From NCBI GenBank assembly GCA_023374025.1, contig SIJG01000084.1, forward strand, positions 241,159-305,158: a stretch of DNA of 64,000 bases, in the 5' to 3' direction. A model generated the notes under the pieces. It was not told the DNA's origin. It worked only from the letters and a program-made list of their open reading frames with translations, and searched no databases. This document shows positions 39,946-49,690 of the stretch, in pieces. The first letter of the stretch is position 1. Each line of letters begins with the position of its first letter. Both the position numbers and the translations under genes were made by a program. The stretch is from Heterodera schachtii (taxonomy: Eukaryota > Nematoda > Chromadorea > Rhabditida > Heteroderidae).

Positions 39946-41945
39946 GTAATAAATACCAAATGAAATTCTAAAAAATTAGAAGTGAATCTACTGTTCGACA
40001 ATGTGCGAGTCGATATATCAATTATTTTTTTTAATAATGCAGTTTTCCAAAAGATATTGCAATTTAATAATGAAATTATAAGTAAAAGATCTGTTACTCA
40101 AAAAAGCAAGAGCATAAAAAATAATATTTATATTTAATTTTTATAGTGAAATTATTTTTAACCTCATCAAGTTGGAGCGAATGTTTCTTCATGCGCGAGT
40201 TTGTTTTTTTTTTTGATAAAAATTATAAATTTGTTATTACCAAAGCAAATAATTTATTATAGATTTGAAGGGAACATATATTTAAGCTATTAATGTGAAT
40301 TCCACATAAAACATATAAACAGAATAATATACGATATAATTCAATAAAAATAGTAAATTTAAGGAATATCCAGATTAAAAAGACAATAAAGATTTTTTTT
40401 TTCTATAATATAAACAATTTAACAGAGGTAATATAAGGAAACGATATTAACTGCTGATACATTAGAAAATAAAAATTTTAATAAAACGAATTAATGTTGT
40501 CACTAACAATGTAATATTTTTATTTTATTTATCTTCCTATAAAAAATTAAATCATAAAAAATGCTTCTCAATTCTTACTTATTTTTCATTTATAAACTTT
40601 ATAAATAAATTATCATTTAGAAAAGTAACAATAAATAAAACTGATAATTAATTGGAACAAACAAATCAAATATTAATTCGGAACACGGCACATATTTATA
40701 GTCTTTACGGGAAAGAAACAGATGTTGGCATTCGATGCGAGCCTTCGTTTTAATGGGTCTTTAAACCAACTTATATTAAAAAATATTTAACTTTTGAATC
40801 GCAATAAAAATATTAAATCAATTTTATTTGGCATTCAATTAAAAAGAATCTGTATCCATCTAAAATAAATCAAAAAAACGAAAAATCTTAACCTAACAAG
40901 AAAATGGGTGAACAAGATATTACTAAACAAAGATTCCATGGTTTCATACATAATCACAATTTGATTTATTTGAATAAATTGAGTTAAATTTAATAACTAA
41001 AATAAATTAAAAGTGAAATTTATTTTAACTATAAAAAAATAAAAATAGAATAAATTCAATTAAAGGATTTAATCGGGCTAACATAAAAAACCAGAGAGCA
41101 AATCAACATTATTATAAGAAGTCATAATAATAGGAATAAAAATATAAAAATATAGTAAAATATATACAAAATAAAAAAATTATATATTCTTTTTTAAATG
41201 ACCTTTTGCTTTGGAAAATTAGATAAAAACAACCTATACAATTCAAGGGAAAAAATAATTATATCAATGAATATCATTTTAGGCAAAGGCAAATAAATTA
41301 ATACAATAAGAAAAAAGAAATCAAATTTCTATCTTTAAAGATTTATTAAAAATAAAATTATAAGAAATATAAAAAATTACTTCTTTTTAAATACCATTTA
41401 ATTAAATGCGTTAATATCAAAAGAATTCACTCAATTAATCTGCATAGAAAAGTGAAAATTCACTATTTTGTTGGTTCAATTTTGAAAAGCAATGCTTACA
41501 GAATTTCTTAGAAAAAAGTTCAAATAAAATCAAAATATTAATCGAAAATTAGATTCAAAATAAAAAATAAGATCCTAAACTTAAATAAAATAAAATCTTA
41601 AATCTAATTTTATCTTTAAAAAAATTAAATACAAAAATGGACTAAAATTAAAATAAAATAAATAAATTATTTTATTTGAAATGGTAGTATATTTTTTCTT
41701 AATCGCATCAAAAATGTTCAAAAAATTTGTTAGAAAAACAAATTATAATAAACGAGCTTAAAATTTTTTTCACATGCTGCGAGTTTCACCATGGAATAGG
41801 AAAAAAATTACAAAAAATTAAAAAACTTAAACAATTTAATTTACATTTAAAAAGGACGCTGCCGGAGCTCCCTGTTTCCCAAATGTTTTATTGAGAAATC
41901 AGGTCATGAAAAAACGGTTTTAAAAAGTAAAAAAAAGTCGTCGAT

Positions 41946-42067
41946 TTACAAGGGTGCACTCGTTCGCAAATCATTCCTAAAATTTTTGAGATCCATAAAA
42001 TAATTGCGATGTGTTCCATTTGTCAGTTCTTCTTCATATGTAACAGCATTATCTTTTGCCAATAACG
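41946..42067 (-). CDS. Candidate 3' terminal exon, unknown protein
   Basis: After an acceptor TTATTTATAG the minus frame reads LLAKDNAVTYEEELTNGTHR, NYFMDLKNFRNDLRTSAPL and stops at TAA (41946-41948). Composition and open frame argue for coding sequence. It lies downstream of other minus-strand exon candidates (42302-44798) and could end the same gene, but the splice phase to 42302-42502 is not resolved. The plus strand is also open here, so orientation rests on the neighbours. Confidence 0.4.
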
Positions 42068-42301
42068 CTATAAATAATGTTTATTATTTATATTATTAAA
42101 TTTTTACTATTTATTATTTTCATAAGATATTCACAAAATTCTTGAGAAATTTCTTAAAATAATTTTTTGGCCTGTCTTTAGGAGTCAAAAGGTCCAATTT
42201 AGCTTAAGGGTTAGTTTTAATTTCATTACATTTTACATACCTATTAATTTTTTTACCAAAATCACGAAAATTCTTATGTTTATAAAATTTGACTTGAAAA
42301 T

Positions 42302-42502
42302 TCACGTAAATATTTTAGTTTCAAAACTCGTTTTTTTTAAATTTTTAATTAATTTATTTGGCTCAGTACAGTTTACATATGCGTCAAATGGAATTTTGTG
42401 CGTCCATTCTTTTTTATGCTTCCAATCAAATTTTTCATCCGGTGGCCATGTTTCTGTTAACTCAATTTCCGTTAATCTGCGCTTTAACTTATTTTCAATC
42501 CA
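42302..42502 (-). CDS. Candidate exon, unknown lysine/tryptophan-rich protein
   Basis: Following an acceptor-like AATTATAG, the minus strand encodes WIENKLKRRLTEIELTETWP, then DEKFDWKHKKEWTHKIPFDA and YVNCTEPNKLIKNLKK, reaching TGA at 42302-42304, or splicing at the GT just before it. The plus-strand frames at 42276-42566 are shadows. It follows the exon candidate 43037-43262 in the same direction but begins in phase 0, whereas that exon ends in phase 1, so an exon between them or a separate gene is required. Family not recognised. Confidence 0.5.
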   Translation of the reverse strand, partial: WIENKLKRRLTEIELTETWPPDEKFDWKHKKEWTHKIPFDAYVNCTEPNKLIKNLKKTSFETKIFT

Positions 42503-42739
42503 CTATAATTCGATGCAAAAATTTGATTGGACGCATAAACTGTACTTGAGCCATTTAACTGATTGATTTAGCTAATTATATTAGGGAATGGATTCTTATG
42601 TATTAGTACTAATTTCTTCTGCGGTTCTTTTTCTATAAGATATATTTCTCCCCAGAAATCCCTATTTTTGACTTTTCACCTCTAAGTAATGAACATCCCT
42701 ATCCTTATTTTAGCCTTTAAGAGTTTAGCAAATTTTGTG

Positions 42740-42762
42740 TCCGACGTGCCAATAGGCGTCTC
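42740..42762. repeat. GC hairpin, copy 8 (degenerate)
   Basis: CCGACGTGCCAATAGGCGTC is the worn family motif with loop AATA. Confidence 0.5.
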
Positions 42763-42764
42763 TT

Positions 42765-42965
42765 GTAGAAATTTTGAAAAATAAACATTAATTCTTTTAT
42801 CCTCTCCCCCACCTCCCTTGTTAGAGCTTCGAAATGGGTTGGCTTCGAACTTCGCCTTCGAATAAGAAATTGGCTTCACCTTCGGCTTATAGTGCTAGGC
42901 CAAGCTTCGGCCGTCCCAGCCCCCGCCCCCTCTTCCTTGGCTATGCCCTTGCTAAAAAATAAGGA
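42765..42965. repeat. GAAGCC/CTTCG word array
   Basis: GGCTTCGAACTTCGCCTTCG, TTGGCTTCACCTTCGGCTTA and AAGCTTCGGCC form a short-word array ending in a C-rich CCCCGCCCCCTCTTCC. It interrupts the unit between exon candidates 42302-42502 and 43037-43262. TTGGCTTCACC recurs at 54524 and 58342. Confidence 0.65.
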
Positions 42966-43036
42966 CGAATGCTTAAAGAACAACACTGTAGCCCGCCCTT
43001 CAATTCATGCATTTTAGAATATAAATAAATATTTAC

Positions 43037-43262
43037 TTTTTAAAATGTCCGCATCGCTTTCCACCCTTTGGGGTGCGTCAAAAATTTGGGCACACTTATG
43101 AATGTCAAAATATGCGTCTTCTTCAATCGACTCTTTCGCAATGAGCAGCATTTGTTCGATTTTTTCAAATTCATTTCTTGTGTTGCCATAATCCAAGGAA
43201 AAATAATGGACATTTAGCCAACGATCGACCACATCCCATGCCCTTTCATTTTCAAATATCAA
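43037..43262 (-). CDS. Candidate internal exon, unknown protein
   Basis: The minus-strand frame encodes ENERAWDVVDRWLNVHYFSL, NTRNEFEKIEQMLLIAKES, IEEDAYFDIHKCAQIFD and PQRVESDADILK, then a donor GTAAAT at 43036. Charged, amphipathic and free of low complexity, this is convincing coding sequence. The 5' boundary is unclear: the frame has a TAA a few codons before IFENER and the only AG in between is AAAG just before GGCATGG. Homology unknown; alpha-helical soluble protein by appearance. Confidence 0.6.
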
Positions 43263-43364
43263 AAAATAATAATTTTATTTCTAAAAATTCTCTTTTATGA
43301 GAAGTATTTTTTCTAAGTTCCCGATTGGGTTAAATATTAGGGGTAGGAAAGTTCAGGGATGGAA

Positions 43365-43412
43365 GTTTGGGGACCGGGTTCGGGATCAGGCCAAAAAGAT
43401 TCCGGGATTACC
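43365..43412. repeat. Short GGGTTCGGGATC/CCCTAG array
   Basis: GACCGGGTTCGGGATCAGG then TTCCGGGATTACCCTAG, of the same style as other G-rich arrays that end in CTAG. Confidence 0.6.
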
Positions 43413-43604
43413 CTAGTTTATATTCATTTTTTGTGCGGAGAATTTCTCTAACCCCAACAATTGATCCATCAGCTTCACTCCACCCAAACAAAATACGATA
43501 AGCTGCTTTGATCAGTTCCATTGCTGAACTCAGCTGCAATTCACTCAGCTGCACTTGGAAGCGTGGCTTTACACACAAACAGTCAAAGCGAAAGAATTCG
43601 GCAT
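43412..43604 (-). CDS. Candidate internal exon, unknown protein
   Basis: Starting after ACATTAAG, the minus strand reads AEFFRFDCLCVKPRFQVQLS, ELQLSSAMELIKAAYRILFG and WSEADGSIVGVREILRTKNE, then a donor-like GG|GTAATC at 43411. The donor overlaps a CCCGG/GGGTTCGGG word array (43365-43412), so the true end may have been altered by that insertion. The exon would leave phase 2, which fits an AAAG|GGC start of 43037-43262, but that acceptor is poor. Family not recognised. Confidence 0.55.
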
Positions 43605-44016
43605 CTTAATGTGATTTTTTTAAATACCTAAAGCCAGACAGGAGTGCTATTTAGTCTAGAAACCAGATCGATCTTATTTTTTTATTGCCAGATTATTTTT
43701 TAAACATAATTTAAAATTTGATAAGTTTTCAGTAGAAATATTTAACAAAAAAATTTGTTTGACCATAAAGATTTTTTTACCTTTACGAACAAAAATTGAT
43801 ACTTTTATTTTAAATATTGTTACAATTTAGGTGGTTTTCTACCTTTTTAAATTTTGCACTTTTTGGGACTATCTTGGAAAATATCTAAAGCATTGACATA
43901 TTGTGAAAATTTTTGCACTATTTTTGATTTAGCGCGACAGCTTTTTAGATTCTCTCAGTGATCAGACAGATTTGAACAATGGATTAATTATATTTTAATT
44001 TAATGTTTTAACCGTT

Positions 44017-44110
44017 TTAAATCGATTCTCTCATTTGGTCTTGAATTATTGCTCTTGAAATTGTTGCTGGAGCTGAATTCGTTGAACTTGATGCTCCTCC
44101 ATTCCTGGCA

Positions 44111-44143
<33 letters not shown>

Positions 44144-44452
44144 GGTTGTTGCTGTTGTTGCTTTTTCACATTACATTCGAAACTTTTGACATAAGCGTCG
44201 GCTGCCAGGGCCTTGTTTTTCCAACTTTCACAAATCGTTTCAATTCGTCAACGGATTTTGCCCAAATTTGGTTTGGTTGAATTTTGATGCCGTATTGGCA
44301 CCCCCATTTTTGCATCATATTACGCCAAAAGAAACGGTTTCACCAATGCCTTTGCGATATCGTCATGCTCTGAGCTGTCATTTGCCGACACAACGAAAAA
44401 TGGATCAGAAGAAACAACATAAACAAAAAAAATACACACTTCAGAATTGAAT
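44017..44452 (-). CDS. Coding-like region with membrane segment and Q-rich tail; frame unresolved (possible pseudogene)
   Basis: After TTTGTAG (44453) the minus strand has more than one open frame. One, in phase with the exon 44674-44798, gives a hydrophobic segment ILKCVFFLFMLFLLIHFSL, reaches TGA, continues as GIKIQPNQIWAKSVDELKRF and reaches a second TGA. Another frame gives WKNKALAADAYVKSFECNVK, then a glutamine run and APATISRAIIQDQMRESI with stop TAA at 44017-44019. Changing frame at the A run near 44213, or splicing TTG|GTGAAA to AAAG|TTGG, could join these; neither is secure. A gene with indels, a decayed gene or base-calling errors are all possible. Product unknown. Confidence 0.35.
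44110..44164 (-). repeat. CAA/CAG microsatellite (TTG on + strand)
   Basis: About 17 CAA-type triplets, with one CAG and one CCA, encode the glutamine run of the reading described for 44017-44452. Confidence 0.85.
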
Positions 44453-44673
44453 TCCTACAAAATTTAAAAATTGTTTCCTTAAAAGTCAGAAATTTGAATT
44501 TTTCTATGGCAAAAATTCTATAATTCTCTTTTTAAAAGCTGGTAAAAAAATAAACAAATCAGGCATTTTCCTTTATTTCTAAGATTTGTCCTTATGGAGG
44601 GGTTGGAAATATTAAAATAATACGTTCAGCAGATGGCATTATCCCTTATTAGATTAATCAAAAACCAGATTAC

Positions 44674-44798
44674 CTTTTTATCCGGACTCCCAATTCTGCT
44701 GATTTATCATCATTTTGTTGCTTTTGAAGGGGGCAATGATGATTTTTTTGAGGTGCTGATTTGCTAATTTTGACATTTCTGGAGGAATGGATTGGCAT
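44674..44798 (-). CDS. Candidate first exon with ATG
   Basis: ATG at 44796-44798 opens MPIHSSRNVKISKSAPQKNH, HCPLQKQQNDDKSAELGVRI to a donor AAAAG|GTAATC, leaving phase 2; the next acceptor at 44453 receives phase 2 and leads into a hydrophobic segment, which would make a type II membrane protein. The plus strand is also open across this stretch (from ATGGCATTATCCC near 44634), so the orientation is not certain. Confidence 0.35.
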
Positions 44799-44869
44799 GG
44801 AACAGGTGGCAAATTAAATGTCAAAAGGGTGTAATTAATTAATGATTATAATTATTTAGGATTATATTG

Positions 44870-44987
44870 TCAAATTGAGAAGCATTGTCAGTGAAATTTT
44901 GGAGAATAACCAAAAAACGCACGCAATTCAATTATTAAGATTTGCTGGTATGATTAGAATAATGCGCATCATAAAAAATTGTTTGGT
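44870..44987 (+). other. Coding-like plus-strand island
   Basis: After ATTATTTAG the plus frame reads DYIVKLRSIVSEILENNQKT and AIQLLRFAGMIRIMRIIKN up to the foldback element at 44988. It may be an exon of a divergent gene truncated by the element, or chance. Confidence 0.25.
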
Positions 44988-45423
44988 CCGTGCCAGGTGA
45001 TTTCGACAATGTGTGAATTCGACAAAGTGATTTCGAAATGAATATGAAAAGATTTAAAAGAAAATATTAACCAAATAGTACTTGAAATTTTTGTGGTATC
45101 ATTGAAGCTCTTTGTTTCGAAAAATATTTGTAAGACTTTTCCAAACGATTAAGCAAAACATAAAAAATAAAAGCTTAGAAACTGCAGAAAAGCCATCATT
45201 TTGTATATTTTTATTTTTAAATTTTACTTCTTTACGAATCATTGTAAATTTTGATTAGCTGAAAGAGCTTGTTAAGAGTTTTTGAATCAAATCCTCACTT
45301 CATTTTTAGGCTCTAACTCTTTAAATTTTTTTAAAATTTATCGGTACTTCGAAATCACTTTGTCGAATTCACTATTTTTTTGATACTGTCGGAATCACTC
45401 ATTGTCGAAATCACATAGCACCG
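44988..45423. mobile_element. Foldback element, TTCGACA family, copy 2
   Basis: Begins CCGTGCCAGGTGATTTCGAC and ends with the complement of CGGTGCTATGTGATTTCGAC. Inner arms share GTGAATTCGACAAAGTGATT with their inverse near 45350. It has fewer TTCGACA words than the copy at 1-873. Internal DNA (45060-45340) has no coding signal. Confidence 0.8.
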
Positions 45424-46050
45424 TTTGATATGACCAAAGTAATTTTAATTAATTAATTATTTTATTTAAAAAATTAACAGATATAATCGGATAATATATC
45501 ATTTGTCATTTTTCTAATTGTAATTAGCAAAAAAAACATTTTTAATGTGTTAGCACTTCATATTGCTATTGTTTTAGCGTTATTGTTTATTTATATATAA
45601 ATTATTTTCATTTTAAAAATGCCTTAATTATATACAATTCTAAATGATGATAAGGGAGATATTTGTTAGAAATTTTTCAAAATTTTCATTAAGAATTTTT
45701 TAAATTTAAAGTGAAACTCTCACAAAGTAACAAAAACACAGTTTCGGGCCCTACTTTTTATATTGTACTGTGTTTTGTCAAATTAATTTAAATATTTTGT
45801 AAAAAGGAATTAGATATTTGTAATGAATTAAAATTTATTTTTTTCATAAAAATCAAAAAATTTCAAAAAATTTATGATAGTTTTTCTTTAGTAAAAAAAT
45901 AAATCTAAAGTGGGTAATTAATAAAAAGTGAACAAAGCTGGAAATGGCACTTAGGCCTAAAATTTCGTTTTCGAAGCCTAATAAAATTTTTTATTGAATT
46001 TCGATGTCCTTATAAATTAAATAAAAATTTTTTGCTGCCATTGGAAGGGA
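45424..46050. other. AT-rich intergenic stretch downstream of BTB gene
   Basis: Only AT-rich sequence is visible; no gene or repeat recognised. Confidence 0.5.
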
Positions 46051-46055
46051 AGAAT

Positions 46056-46066
46056 TATTTATTTAT
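46056..46066 (-). promoter_or_regulatory. Polyadenylation signal candidate of BTB gene
   Basis: On the minus strand AATAAATAAAT lies about 55 bases after the stop codon at 46120-46122. Confidence 0.55.
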
Positions 46067-46119
46067 TCGTTTTTCAATTGAAAAAAAATGTTTGTGGTAA
46101 GATAAAATTTAATTTGAAT

Positions 46120-48846
46120 TCAAAAATAAAATCGCCAAGTCAATTCGCCCAAAATTTCTTTGCGAATCATCGGCATCAATTGGTCATGATTTGCTTCGAA
46201 AAAGGCACCCAATTTGTCGAGATCCAAATGCAAAATGAAATTCTGAAAGGAAAAAATTTAAAATAAAAAATATATATAAAAAAGTTAAAATGAAAAAATA
46301 AATGAAAAAGGCACTTTTAAATTGGTAAGTTGATATTTGTCGATCAAATTAACACGGTCGATCAACGGAATCTCCACACAATTGATCAAATGCGCTTCAC
46401 TGCGCGACTTTACCCAGTCAATTTGGAAGAAGTCGGCCAATTTGAGCATCGGGAGCACATTTTTTGCTAAAATTGCATAAATTAAAATATTAAATATATT
46501 TTTCAAAATATTTAAATATTTTGAAAAAGCTATTTTTAGTTAATTTTAATTTTTTTTTTTGATAAAAAATTCCAAAAAATAATAATAATTTTTTGACTAA
46601 AAATATGCAAAATTACAAATTCGATAAAAGTGTTTATTCTATCGCAAAAATTTAATAATAATAAATGCGTTGGTTTTTTTGCATTACAAAACAGCTGAAG
46701 AGGTTCAATTTTGTAAAATTTTCAGAGAAAACCGAAAATAATTTGTGTCGGCGGTACCGACAGGCGTTGTTGCTAAAATTTTGATAATTCTAAGAAATTT
46801 ATTAAAAAAGGTATGCTCTGAAAATTTTTTCCTTGAAAAAAACTAAGGAAAATTTTAGAAAAAGGGGAGGGAGGGGGGGGGGGGGGTCGACTCCGTCTGG
46901 CCAACTCCCTCAGCAATGCTTAAAAAGCTATAACTTTTTTCTTTGTGACCAAACTTAAAAACATACTATCATTAGAAAGATTTATATGTTTAGAAGATTT
47001 TATAAGTGAAGAAGCATCTCTCAAAAAAAAATGTCGATTAAAAATGTAAAAAGTCAGAATTTTCGGTTTTTTTCTCTTTTTTACAGTCCGATAATCTCTG
47101 TAATTATTAGTAGGCTAATAGAGCATGTGGAGAGCTTTTCGAATGATTTCAATATTGTTGGATTAGGTCAACAACTTAAAAAGTTATATTGACTAAAATT
47201 TGGCTCAGACGGAGTTGGCCCTTTCCGCCGGAGGGCCGGGGGAAAACGGTGCACCCGCGGTGGTCTGTTTGGCACGCTTTTGCTAGATCTTACTGTTTTT
47301 TTTGTATTTTCAAAATTTTTACGATTTGGAAAAATTGGCTGGCGCAGAGCATTTGGCGAAATGTTGTCAAGAAAATCCAAAAATTGGTCCATGTCAATGC
47401 CCAATTCGTCCAAAGTGACCGATCGCTGCTGCTTCTCCCTCATCTCCACGCTGAGCATCCGATCGATCACCGGGGACAAGCAGCGAAGCCGAGAAGCGGA
47501 CAAAGTCACCTGAAAAAGTGGATAAAGCATCATAAATTTAAAATAATAAAATGAAATGCGAATTAATAATATTCACCACCTTTTTGTCACCGATTTCCAC
47601 CATAAAATCATCGTCCGAAGAGCTGAGAGATTGAAATGGACTTAAAAGGAAACAAAATATATTAATGCATAAAGATATGAATTAATTAATTAATTAAACA
47701 AATTCAATAAAAGTATTAATTGATTAATTTAAAAAATAATTAATTGTATGTATTTTTACTTTTCCGTTGACCATGTGGCGTCCTTTATGTTCAAAAATCG
47801 GAAAAGGAAACTACAAATAAAAATATTTAATGATTAAACAAAATAATTAATTATATTTATTTTTACTTTTCCGCTGATTTGTCCTTTTTCTTCAAAATTC
47901 TTATAACAATGAAACATGAATTTTTGAGGCCATCGAACTGCACATTTCTTGCCGTCGTGAGTATTTTCGTCTGAAATTTTGGACAATTTTTTTTTAATTT
48001 GATCATTTTCATTAATTCATACTTCTTTAATTTGTTGTACACCATTTTCAGCCCATTGCCAGTGAATGATTTGTGCCAAAGGCAAATAGGGATCCGGAAC
48101 ATTGCCATCCGGTTCATTGCCATCCGGAACATTGCCATCCGGTTCATTGCCATCCGGAACATTGCCATCCGGAACATTGTCATTCGGTTCATCGCGATCC
48201 GGTTCATTGCCATCCGGAACATTGCCATCCGGAACATTGCCATCCGAATCATTGCCATTCGGTTCATTGCCATCCCGAACATTGCCATCCGGAACATTGC
48301 CATTCGGTTCATTGCCATCCCGAACATTGCCATCCGGAACATTGCCATCCGGTTCATTGCCATCCGGAACATTGCCATCCGGTTCATTGCCATCCGGAAC
48401 ATTGCCATCCAGAACATTGTCATTCGGTTCATCGCGATCCGGTTCATTGCCATCCGGAACATTGCCATCCGGAACATTGCCATCCGGAACATTGCCATCC
48501 GGTTCATTGCCATCCGGAACATTGCCATCCGGAACATTGCCATCCGGTTCATTGCCATCCGGAACATTGCCATCCGGTTCATCGCGATCCCGAACAAATG
48601 TAAAGTTCGTGCGACATTCCGTGATTTCCAACGTGTTTTCGTTGTAGTCAATTACAAATTCGCTTTATTATAAATTTTTTTGTATATTTTAAAAATAAAA
48701 TAAAATTACAGTAAAGCGAATTGAGTGACATCAGAAAACATTGCCTTGTTGTCTTCATAATTAAAACGAGTAAATCTGGCATCTGGAGTTAAGAGATCAG
48801 TCAATGATTTTTCGTTGACAACAACAAATTCGTCAAATATGTCCAT
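46120..48846 (-). CDS. BTB/POZ-domain protein with PDGN-pentapeptide repeat, 8 exons
   Basis: Exons by my reading (5' to 3'): 48710-48846, 48023-48662, 47867-47970, 47760-47810, 47580-47622, 47323-47509, 46315-46466, 46120-46242. All introns are GT-AG and every phase agrees, giving 1437 nt or 478 codons plus TGA. Residues 1-71 include MDIFDEFVVVNEKSLTDLLT. Residues about 72-235 are the repeat D-G-N-(V/E)-P. A linker follows (YLPLAQIIHWQWAENGVQQI). The BTB fold runs from about 312 to 435: DDFMVEIGDKK, VTLSASRLRCLSPVIDRML, ELGIDMDQFLDFLDNIS, KNVLPMLKLADFFQIDWV, INCVEIPLIDRVNLIDKY. These match the usual BTB order and spacing. Nematode BTB proteins often act as CUL3 substrate adaptors; that role is inference. 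A canonical MATH domain is not evident. The 856-nt intron (46467-47322) holds two mobile sequences. Confidence 0.9.
46748..46772. repeat. GC hairpin, copy 9 (degenerate, in BTB intron)
   Basis: GTCGGCGGTACCGACAGGCG keeps the arm-loop-arm order with loop GACA. It sits in the large intron. Confidence 0.55.
46862..46886 (+). repeat. Poly-G tract in BTB intron
   Basis: About 20 G broken by a few A, directly before the palindromic element. Confidence 0.8.
46887..47220. mobile_element. Palindromic element in BTB intron
   Basis: CGACTCCGTCTGGCCAACTC on the left is inverted as CTCAGACGGAGTTGGCC on the right. Internally AAAAGCTATAACTTTTTTCT and GGCTAATAGAGCATGTGGAG are the modules of the 50174-50538 element. 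It explains why this intron is much longer than the other six. Confidence 0.7.
48093..48592 (-). repeat. 15-bp coding tandem array (about 33 units)
   Basis: On the plus strand the units are AACATTGCCATCCGG and TTCATTGCCATCCGG, alternating irregularly, with variant units (CATTCGG, CATCCCG, CATCGCGATCC). In the sense frame they encode DGNVP and DGNEP. Because 15 is divisible by three, several other frames on both strands stay open; those are shadows. The array is in exon 2 of the BTB gene. Confidence 0.95.
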
Positions 48847-48966
48847 AGCAAAAAATTTAATCTAATAATCAGAGAAGCAGATTTATTTTTACTAGAAAAT
48901 AAGCAGAAATAAACATGAATTTGTTTAAAAAAAAAAATTAATTTTTTATGAAAAATATAATAATAA

Positions 48967-49140
48967 TTCGGTAGCCCTAAGTGTCCTCTATTAATCTGCA
49001 AAAATTCCAAAAAATTCGTCAAATTTGAACAAACATATGGCCAAAACTGCATCAGACACCAGGATTTCAGTTGTTTTTGGCCATAACATTTTTGAATCTT
49101 AACGAATTTTTTTTTGTAATAGAGGACACTTAGGTCCGAG
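48967..49140. mobile_element. Small palindromic element (CCTAAGTGTCCTCTATTA)
   Basis: GCCCTAAGTGTCCTCTATTA at the left is inverted as TAATAGAGGACACTTAGG at the right, with GGCCAAAAC / TTTTGGCCAT near the centre. It is the core module shared with 50174-50538, 51299-52031 and others. The 123-codon minus frame across it is not a gene. Confidence 0.75.
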
Positions 49141-49164
49141 GACACAAAAATTTTCGGAAATCGG

Positions 49165-49690
49165 AATGCCATCCAAAATAATTAACTAAATAGTGACAAA
49201 AAATGCCAAAATAATGAAAAAATGCGAAATAATGACGAAGAATGACAATTTTCAGCCAAAAATTGAGCAAAAAATAATTTTTATTAACTGATTGGAGTTG
49301 CAAATGAGGTACATTTCCTTTCTAATAATTTCTTAGCAAATATTGACATTTTTTAAATCAAAATTATATCAAGAAAAAAAAATTTGAGTGATGAATTTTT
49401 GAGAAATTTTCCAATTTTTGGGGGTGTATTGTTAAAAAAAAAAAATTCTTTCTTAAAGGTGTATTTTTAAATTTTTTTATCTTAATCTTATAGGTGTATT
49501 TTTGGTTTATTACATTTTTGTTAAGGAATTTTCAAAAATCGAAATAGTGAAAAAAATAATGACAAAACGCTAAAATAATGGCAAAAAACATTTTTAGTGG
49601 CCAAGTTCCAAAATATTTTTTTTTTTGGTGGTGAAGTTCCAAAATAGTGATTCCTAGTGATGAATAGTGGCGCTAAAAACAAAAATTTTT
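49165..49690. mobile_element. Degenerate AAATAGTGAC-word element
   Basis: The order of blocks (AAATAGTGAC words, GAGCAAAAAATAATTTTTAT, GCAAATGAGGTACATTTCCT, GGGGTGTATT units, words again) is the same as in 52036-52657, but the ends are eroded and no target duplication is visible. Confidence 0.65.

Larger units (their letters stand above)
35070..41940. other. AT ocean, block 4 (mostly A-rich + strand)
   Basis: Contains the G-rich arrays, GC hairpin and exon candidate listed separately. A minus-strand frame at 36085-36290 is open for about 65 codons with hydrophobic content (SIIVFLLVGGSLITPPALIR) and ends in TAA; unidentified. Other GC islands (40185-40215, 40685-40760, 41850-41900) are too short to call. 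Confidence 0.4.

Noticed and set aside
6116..41940. A mitochondrial genome insert, because of the extreme AT content and hydrophobic islands
   Set aside because: No recognisable cytochrome oxidase, cytochrome b, ND, rRNA or tRNA sequence, and open islands are too short and flanked by nuclear repeats.
44017..44452. A selenoprotein reading through two TGA codons
   Set aside because: No known selenoprotein motif near either TGA, nematodes encode very few selenoproteins, and frame alternatives exist.
47863..48673. Several long overlapping frames on both strands (up to 262 codons) across the 15-bp array
   Set aside because: They arise because a 15-bp repeat without stops is open in many frames; only the minus frame encoding PDGN joins the other BTB exons in phase.
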